Below are positions 59,232 through 64,000 of a stretch of DNA of 64,000 bases, piece by piece. Both the position numbers and the translations under genes were made by a program. Source of the DNA: Rubrobacter tropicus (GTDB lineage: Bacteria; Actinomycetota; Rubrobacteria; Rubrobacterales; Rubrobacteraceae); the NCBI RefSeq assembly GCF_011492945.1, contig NZ_CP045119.1:744001-808000 (forward strand). The letters are read 5' to 3'. Below the pieces are notes generated by a model. It made no database searches and was not told the origin of the DNA. It worked only from the letters and a program-made list of their open reading frames with translations. Each line of letters begins with the position of its first letter. Within the stretch, counting starts at the first letter, position 1.

Positions 59232-60092
59232 GTGATCGAGATCGAGGGCGTCTCCTTCTCCTACCGCACGGGCGAGGAAGACGCGGTCAGGGCCCTGCGG
59301 GATCTGGACCTGCGAATCGAGCCGGGGCAGTTCGTCACCATCATCGGGCACAACGGCTCCGGGAAGAGCACGCTCGTCAAGCTTCTGACCGCGATCCAGT
59401 ACCCGACCGAGGGCGAGATCCGGATAGACGGCGTCCCCGTGGACGAGGCGAACCGGTGGGAGATCCGCCGCAAGGTCTCCGTGGTCTTCCAGGACCCCGA
59501 CGACCAGCTCGTGATGAACCGCGTCGAGGACGACGTGGCGTTCGGGCCAGAGAACCTGGGGCTGCCCAGGGGGGAGATTGCGGAGAGGGTCGAGGCCTCG
59601 CTCGGGGCTCTCGGGTTGGAGGAGATCCGGGGGCGCCTGATCGAGGACCTCTCCTCGGGACAGAAGCAGCGGGTCGCGATAGCGGGGGCGCTTGCGATGA
59701 GGCCGCGCTTTTTGATCCTGGACGAGCCGACCTCGCTCCTCCCCGTCCCCGTCGCGATGCGCCTGGTCGCCACGATCCGGGACCTGAACCGCCGCGAGAA
59801 CATGGGCGTCTTGCACGTCACCCACTCGATGTACGAGGCCGCCCTCTTCGACCGGGTCGTGGTGATGGACTCGGGGCGCATGGTCCTGGACGGACCCCCG
59901 AAGGAGGTCTTCCGCCACGTCGAGCGCCTGCGCGAAGTAGGCCTCGACGTCCCCCTCGCCGCCAGCCTCGCCCACCGCCTCCGCGCCCGCGGCATCCCCC
60001 TGAACGGCGACGTCCTGAACGAAGAGGACCTTCGCACCGCCATAGCGGGACTCGGGGATGCGAGCCGTCGCGCCGCCGGATCGTCGGGATGA
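59232..60092 (+). CDS. ecfA1: ECF transporter ATPase A
   Basis: 286-residue ABC ATPase that powers the ECF module. Walker A GHNGSGKST, Q-loop FQDPDDQLV typical of EcfA, signature LSSGQKQRVAIAG, Walker B LILDEPT. After Walker B the usual SGLD (D-loop) is replaced by SLLPVPVAM, so the D-loop Asp is missing; hydrolysis at its site may be weak, as in asymmetric ABC pairs. It begins 18 bases after the S gene and its stop overlaps the next ATG (ATGA). Confidence 0.9.
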   Translation: MIEIEGVSFSYRTGEEDAVRALRDLDLRIEPGQFVTIIGHNGSGKSTLVKLLTAIQYPTEGEIRIDGVPVDEANRWEIRRKVSVVFQDPDDQLVMNRVEDDVAFGPENLGLPRGEIAERVEASLGALGLEEIRGRLIEDLSSGQKQRVAIAGALAMRPRFLILDEPTSLLPVPVAMRLVATIRDLNRRENMGVLHVTHSMYEAALFDRVVVMDSGRMVLDGPPKEVFRHVERLREVGLDVPLAASLAHRLRARGIPLNGDVLNEEDLRTAIAGLGDASRRAAGSSG

Positions 60093-60967
60093 CGCGCTCT
60101 GACGGAGACCGCCCGATCCTGGAGTTGCGGAACTTCGGCCACACGTACCTGGAGGGGACGCCGCGGGCGAGCGAGGCCGTCAGGGACGTGTCGTTCGAGG
60201 TCGGGCGCGGCGAGCGGGTCGGGATCGTGGGCGCAACCCAGTCGGGCAAGTCGACGATCGTCGACTCCTTCGCCCACCTCTTGCGCGTGAAGCCCGGGCA
60301 GGTCTTCTACGAGGGGGAGGACGTCGCGGCCCCCGGCTACGACCGGGCGCGGCTCAGGCGGGAGGTCGGCATCGTCTTCCAGCGGCCCGACTCCCAGATC
60401 ATAGAAGACGTGGTCGGCGCCGACGTGGCCTTCGGACCGACCGCGGCCGGGCTCCCGGCCGCCGAGACCCGCGGGCGCGTCGAGGAGAGCCTGAACACTT
60501 TAGGGCTCCCGTACCCGGAGTACCGGCTGCGCTACGTCCACGCCCTCTCGGGCGGCCAGCGCCGGCGGGTCGCCATAGCGGGCGTCCTCGCCATGCGCAC
60601 CCCGGTTTTGGTCCTCGACGAGCCGATGGCCGGCCTCGACCCGCGCGGCAGGCGCGAGCTGCTGGAGCTCCTGGTCCGGCTGCAGGAGGACAGGGACCTG
60701 ACCCTCATCGTCTGCTCCGCCAGCCTCACGGACGCGAGCCTCCTCTGCGACCGCCTCGTCGTCCTGGACGCTGGCACGGTCGCCATGGACGGTCCGGTGC
60801 GCGAGGTCTTGCGCGAGGCCGACCGCCTGGCTGAACTCGACGTAACGCTGCCCGAGCCCGTCGTCGGGGCGCGGGAGATGAAGAAACTGTTCCCGGATTT
60901 CCCCACGGACGTCCTGACGGAGGACGAGCTTGAGGCGGAGCTCGTGAAGAGGCTCGGTGTGGCGTAG
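60089..60967 (+). CDS. ecfA2: ECF transporter ATPase A'
   Basis: 292-residue ABC ATPase, heterodimer partner of the preceding one. Walker A GATQSGKST, Q-loop FQRPDSQII, signature LSGGQRRRVAIAG, Walker B VLVLDEPMAGLDPRG with a normal D-loop. A long C-terminal segment with FPDFPTDVLTEDEL follows. ATG 60,089 overlaps the A gene stop; the T gene overlaps by one base. Confidence 0.92.
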   Translation: MTRSDGDRPILELRNFGHTYLEGTPRASEAVRDVSFEVGRGERVGIVGATQSGKSTIVDSFAHLLRVKPGQVFYEGEDVAAPGYDRARLRREVGIVFQRPDSQIIEDVVGADVAFGPTAAGLPAAETRGRVEESLNTLGLPYPEYRLRYVHALSGGQRRRVAIAGVLAMRTPVLVLDEPMAGLDPRGRRELLELLVRLQEDRDLTLIVCSASLTDASLLCDRLVVLDAGTVAMDGPVREVLREADRLAELDVTLPEPVVGAREMKKLFPDFPTDVLTEDELEAELVKRLGVA

Positions 60968-61773
60968 TGCTGGAGTTGCAGCGCAACGTCATCTTCGGCC
61001 AGTACGTGGACACGGGCTCGTTCGTCCACCGGATGGACGCGCGGGTAAAGCTCGTCATCACGTTCATCTTTATAGTGGCGTCGTTCTTTGTCGACGACTT
61101 TCTCGGTTTCGGGTTGGCGTTCTTGCTTCTCGGCGTGTTCCAGGTATCTTCGCGCATCCCCGCTGGTTACCTGTTGCGCGGGTCCGCGTTCTTCTTCGGC
61201 TTCCTGCTCTTTATCCTCGTCTTCCAGGTCCTCTTCTACCCCGGTGAGTCGTCGGGATATCTGTGGCGGTGGGGCATACTCTCCGTCTCGACCGAGGGGC
61301 TCTACGCCGCCGGCATCCTGGGCCTGCGCGTGGTCTTCCTGTACTACGTCACCACGATGCTGATGCTGACGACCTCCCTCGTCGACCTCACCAACGGCCT
61401 GGAGCTTCTCTTCCGTCCCCTGCAACGGCTCCGCTTGCCCGTCAACGAGCTGGTGCTGGTTTTCGTGATCGCCATAAAGTTCGTCCCGATCTTCATAGAA
61501 GAGGTCGAACGCCTCGCCAGGGCCCAGACCGCCCGCGGCGTCCCCTTCGACGAGGGCGGCGCCGTAACCCGCGCCCGCCGCATCGGACGCCTCCTCGTCC
61601 CCATCTTTATCAGCGGCTTCGCCCGCGCCGACACGCTAACCACGGCCATGAATACGCGCTCCTACCGCGGCGGCCAGAACCGCACCAAGTTCCGCGTGAT
61701 GAAGGCCACCGCGGGCGACTGGGCGATTCTGGTTCTCGTCACCGCCTGGATGGTCGCCGCATGGACTTTGTAG
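60967..61773 (+). CDS. ecfT: ECF transporter transmembrane T component
   Basis: 268 residues with five to six helices. The two coupling helices end in the conserved Ala-Arg-Gly motifs that dock into the ATPases: AQTARGVPF and MNTRSYRGG. SFVHRMDARVKLV near the N-terminus is typical. GTG 60,967 overlaps the A' stop (TAGTG). The repeat R11 starts immediately after the stop. Confidence 0.92.
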   Translation: MLELQRNVIFGQYVDTGSFVHRMDARVKLVITFIFIVASFFVDDFLGFGLAFLLLGVFQVSSRIPAGYLLRGSAFFFGFLLFILVFQVLFYPGESSGYLWRWGILSVSTEGLYAAGILGLRVVFLYYVTTMLMLTTSLVDLTNGLELLFRPLQRLRLPVNELVLVFVIAIKFVPIFIEEVERLARAQTARGVPFDEGGAVTRARRIGRLLVPIFISGFARADTLTTAMNTRSYRGGQNRTKFRVMKATAGDWAILVLVTAWMVAAWTL

Positions 61774-61927
61774 CTGTCAGCTTTCGGCCATCAGCTTTCA
61801 GCAATAACATTGTCGGTGTGCCACCCTGGTGCGGGAGGGCAGTCTCTCAATACCGAGCAAAGCATCCGCGGTGAACCCTGGTGTCATACCGAGAAGCTGA
61901 AAGCTGACCGCTGATGGCCGAAAGCTC
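61773..61927. repeat. Inverted repeat R11 (TCAGCNN class), stop codon to stop codon
   Basis: AGCTTTCGGCCATCAGC (61,779-61,795) is perfectly inverted as GCTGATGGCCGAAAGCT (61,910-61,926). Further 7-mers TTTCAGC and GCTGAAA flank the 90-base centre. It fills the whole space between the convergent ecfT and dehydrogenase stop codons. Confidence 0.85.
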
Positions 61928-63033
61928 TAGATCGTCTCCCGCCGGCGCTGTAGTTGGCCGTACGGGTGGCCCGTGTGCAACCGCTCCATCGAGCTTATGG
62001 CCGCTATGCGTTCGAGGGCTAAGGTGTCGGCGGCGACGTTGGTCGGGACGCCGTCGCGTTTGGAGATGGCGATGATCTTGCGGATGCGGTCCTCTATGCG
62101 CATAACCCTCTTGGTGGCTCGGCGTTCGTTGTAGCCTTCTAACTCGTCGGCGACGTTTATGAGGCCGCCGGCGTTTATTACGTAGTCGGGTGCGTAGAGG
62201 ATGCCGCGCTCTGCCAAAGCTTCGCCGTGACGCGCCTCGTGCAAGACGTTGTTGGCGCTGCCGGCGACGATCCGGCACCCGAGTCTCGGAATAGTATCGT
62301 CGTTCACCGTGGCGCCGAGGGCGCAGGGTGCGTAGACGTCGCAGGCCAAGGCCAGGATCTCATCCGGCTCCACGGCCTTCGCGCCGAACATCCGCACCAC
62401 CCGCTCGACGGCCGAGGCGTTCACGTCTGTGACGATCAGGCGCGCACCGGCCTCGTGGAGCAGCCGGCAAAGGTGATACCCCACGTGCCCCACGCCCTGC
62501 ACGGCCACCGTCCGGCCGGCGAGCGAGTCGTCGCCGAAGACCTCCTCCACGCACGCCCGCATCCCCTGCAAAACGCCGAGCGCCGTGAAGGGCGATGGGT
62601 CCCCCGATCCCCCGCGCGTAACGTCCACCCCGACGACGTGCCCGGTCTCGACCCGGATAAAGTTGGCGTCCTCCGTCGAAGTGCCGACGTCCTCGGCGAC
62701 GATGTAGCGGCCGCCGAGCGTCTCGATGTACCGGCCGAAGGAGCGGAAGAGCGCCTCGGTCTTGTCCGTGCGCGGGTCGCCGATTATTACCGACTTGCCG
62801 CCCCCGAGGTTGAGCCCGCTGGCCGCGGCCTTGTAGGTCATCCCCCTCGCCAGGCGCAGCACGTCTACTATGGCCTCATCCTCCGAAGCATAGGGGTACA
62901 TGCGGCAGCCGCCCAGCGCCGGACCAAGCGTGGTGTCGTGGACGGCTATGATGGCGCGCAGCCCCGTCGCCTTGTCGTGGCAGAAGACCAGCTGCTCGTA
63001 ACGGTACTCCGCTAGCTTCTCGAAAATTTGCAT
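61927..63033 (-). CDS. Leucine/amino-acid dehydrogenase (Glu/Leu/Phe/Val family)
   Basis: NAD-dependent oxidative deaminase, 368 residues. Substrate and catalytic Lys regions: [36 protein letters not shown] (in part), with Lys in each; VAEDVGTST; coenzyme site [22 protein letters not shown] followed by Asp (VTDVNA), so NAD is preferred; [13 protein letters not shown] at the end. The sequence favours leucine/valine dehydrogenase over phenylalanine dehydrogenase. It would deliver the 2-oxo acids used by the branched-chain dehydrogenase. GAGAGGGAGAGG precedes ATG 63,033. Confidence 0.9.
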   Translation of the reverse strand: MQIFEKLAEYRYEQLVFCHDKATGLRAIIAVHDTTLGPALGGCRMYPYASEDEAIVDVLRLARGMTYKAAASGLNLGGGKSVIIGDPRTDKTEALFRSFGRYIETLGGRYIVAEDVGTSTEDANFIRVETGHVVGVDVTRGGSGDPSPFTALGVLQGMRACVEEVFGDDSLAGRTVAVQGVGHVGYHLCRLLHEAGARLIVTDVNASAVERVVRMFGAKAVEPDEILALACDVYAPCALGATVNDDTIPRLGCRIVAGSANNVLHEARHGEALAERGILYAPDYVINAGGLINVADELEGYNERRATKRVMRIEDRIRKIIAISKRDGVPTNVAADTLALERIAAISSMERLHTGHPYGQLQRRRETI

Positions 63034-63119
63034 GTCCTCTCCCTCTCAAGCCGGTGCGATGAGCCGGAACCACATATTACTATGCAGTGCGTCTACCTCT
63101 AATACCGAAATCCTTCAGC

Positions 63120-63148
63120 TTGCTGCAGGAAAAGGCAGAGATTATGAT
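63120..63148 (+). promoter_or_regulatory. Promoter of the DUF3644 gene
   Basis: TTGCTG (63,120-63,125), 17-base spacer, TATGAT (63,143-63,148), in AT-rich DNA unlike the preceding genes. Start of transcription expected near 63,155. Confidence 0.6.
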
Positions 63149-63200
63149 ACGGAAACTCGGATAACCGTTTTCCTTGAATCCATGTACGTGCGAGGTGTAG

Positions 63201-64000
63201 GTGCGGCTTCGAAAAGGAAAAACTAAGACTACTCTTCAATCAGCAATCGACGCAGCGCTATTAGCTGTAGAGATCTACAACAAGCCAAGGACAACATTCA
63301 GGAGCGAAGCCTATATTGCAATGATGGTCATCGCATGGACAAGGCTCTTTCACGCACACTTCAACGTCACCATCGGGGACCGTTACTACTATAAAGATAA
63401 GAATGGCGCCAGGTATCAAAAAATTGACGGAGAAAAGAAAGCTTGGGAGCTCGCGACGTGTATGTCCGAGTATGGCAGTCTAAGTGAGCCAGTCACGAAG
63501 AACTTGCAATTCTTTATCAAGTTGCGCAATAAGATTGAACATCGCCACATCGATAAGAGAGAAGTTGACACCTTGATCTTCGGAGAGTGCCAAGCACTAC
63601 TCTACAATTTCGAGACTACGTTAATACAACTGTTTGGTAAGGAGTATGCACTCAACGAGGCCTTAGTCTATAGCCTTCAACTATCGCATCTGCGCACTTC
63701 CGAGCAAGAGGCAGCCAGCAAAGCGGCTTTATCTAAAGATCTGAAGAACATCGTTAACTATGTGAATCAATATCGTTCGACTCTTTCTGATGAAATATTT
63801 CAGTCACAAGAGTACAGTATTAGGCTGTTGCAGATCCCGAAAATTTCGAACACTAATCGGTCTGACCTAGCTGTAGAGTTCGTCCGTTGGGATAAGTTAT
63901 CTGAGGGAGATAGAGAGGCCTTCGAGAAGATCACCGCAATAATCAAAGACAAGAGCCTAAGATTAGAAGGCATCAATGTAGGCAAGCTCAAACCGAGCGA
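63201..64000 (+). CDS. DUF3644 protein with HEPN-like Rx4H motif (3' end outside window)
   Basis: At least 266 residues, open to the right edge with no stop. SAIDAALLAVEIYNKPRTTF and FRSEAYIAMMVIAWTRLFHA match the N-terminal part of DUF3644, and FFIKLRNKIEHRHIDKREVD contains RNKIEH, an R-x4-H motif like the catalytic site of HEPN ribonucleases. A role in RNA cleavage or defence is inferred. GTG 63,201 follows an in-frame TAG; GAGG lies 5 bases before it. Base composition is far more AT-rich than elsewhere in the window, pointing to horizontal acquisition. Confidence 0.75.
   Translation, partial: MRLRKGKTKTTLQSAIDAALLAVEIYNKPRTTFRSEAYIAMMVIAWTRLFHAHFNVTIGDRYYYKDKNGARYQKIDGEKKAWELATCMSEYGSLSEPVTKNLQFFIKLRNKIEHRHIDKREVDTLIFGECQALLYNFETTLIQLFGKEYALNEALVYSLQLSHLRTSEQEAASKAALSKDLKNIVNYVNQYRSTLSDEIFQSQEYSIRLLQIPKISNTNRSDLAVEFVRWDKLSEGDREAFEKITAIIKDKSLRLEGINVGKLKPS

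Overview
The window is high-GC DNA (roughly 65-70 % by eye) with GTG/TTG starts, ATGA/GTGA gene overlaps and actinobacterial gene content: 180-kDa NAD-glutamate dehydrogenase, separate 2-oxoglutarate dehydrogenase E1 and E2, an F420/FMN-type small oxidoreductase, many NarL-type two-component proteins and VapBC. The best guess is an actinomycete of the Rubrobacter type. This is inferred from content and style, not from a marker gene. The last ~900 bases (from about 63,100) are clearly AT-richer and look acquired.

Layout. 1-5,960: a sigma factor, a TPR protein and the 2-oxoglutarate dehydrogenase E1-E2 pair. 5,964-8,600: VapBC, OsmC, a frameshifted meaB and a 48-residue DUF2256 protein. 8,870-14,190: a signalling block made of a CheY-like receiver, a small peptide gene, a ComQ-like isoprenyl transferase, a ten-helix HisKA_3 kinase and a NarL-type regulator. 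The order peptide, prenyltransferase, kinase, regulator, the degenerate Asp-rich motifs of the transferase and the tryptophan third from the peptide's C-terminus recall the Bacillus ComQXPA quorum-sensing system; this is the main discovery candidate. 14,420-25,440: metabolic genes (acyl-CoA synthetase, orphan DNA methyltransferase, YbdK ligase, flavoprotein, VOC protein, thiolase, gamma-carbonic anhydrase) and two exported proteins. 25,505-30,355: NAD-glutamate dehydrogenase. 30,506-44,099: a nine-gene minus-strand cluster with a GT5-GH57 fusion, a beta-sandwich partner, an ABC exporter, two alkaline-phosphatase-superfamily proteins, an ELWxxDGT repeat protein and three APH-fold proteins, two of which lack kinase catalytic residues. 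44,527-45,192: an atypical response regulator with Glu at the phospho-acceptor position. 45,746-58,315: acyl-CoA dehydrogenase, glycosyltransferase, acyl-CoA mutase, branched-chain 2-oxoacid dehydrogenase E1alpha-E1beta-E2, LysE exporter, M20 peptidase, SDR. 58,599-61,773: a complete ECF transporter (S, A, A', T). 61,927-63,033: leucine/amino-acid dehydrogenase. 63,201-end: a partial DUF3644 gene carrying a HEPN-type Rx4H motif.

Metabolic logic. Leucine dehydrogenase, branched-chain 2-oxoacid dehydrogenase, acyl-CoA dehydrogenase, thiolase, acyl-CoA mutase and MeaB form much of a branched-chain amino-acid and propionate route to succinyl-CoA. Glutamate dehydrogenase feeds 2-oxoglutarate to the E1-E2 complex. 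The genes are scattered rather than in one operon.

A second theme is repeats. At least eleven intergenic sites carry runs of degenerate 7-mers (TCAGCNN or CAGGNNN classes), usually as two inverted arms around a unique centre, mostly at gene 3' ends or between convergent genes and often beside a terminator hairpin. One copy has expanded to 15 perfect 14-bp units. No rRNA, tRNA, CRISPR array or insertion sequence was seen.
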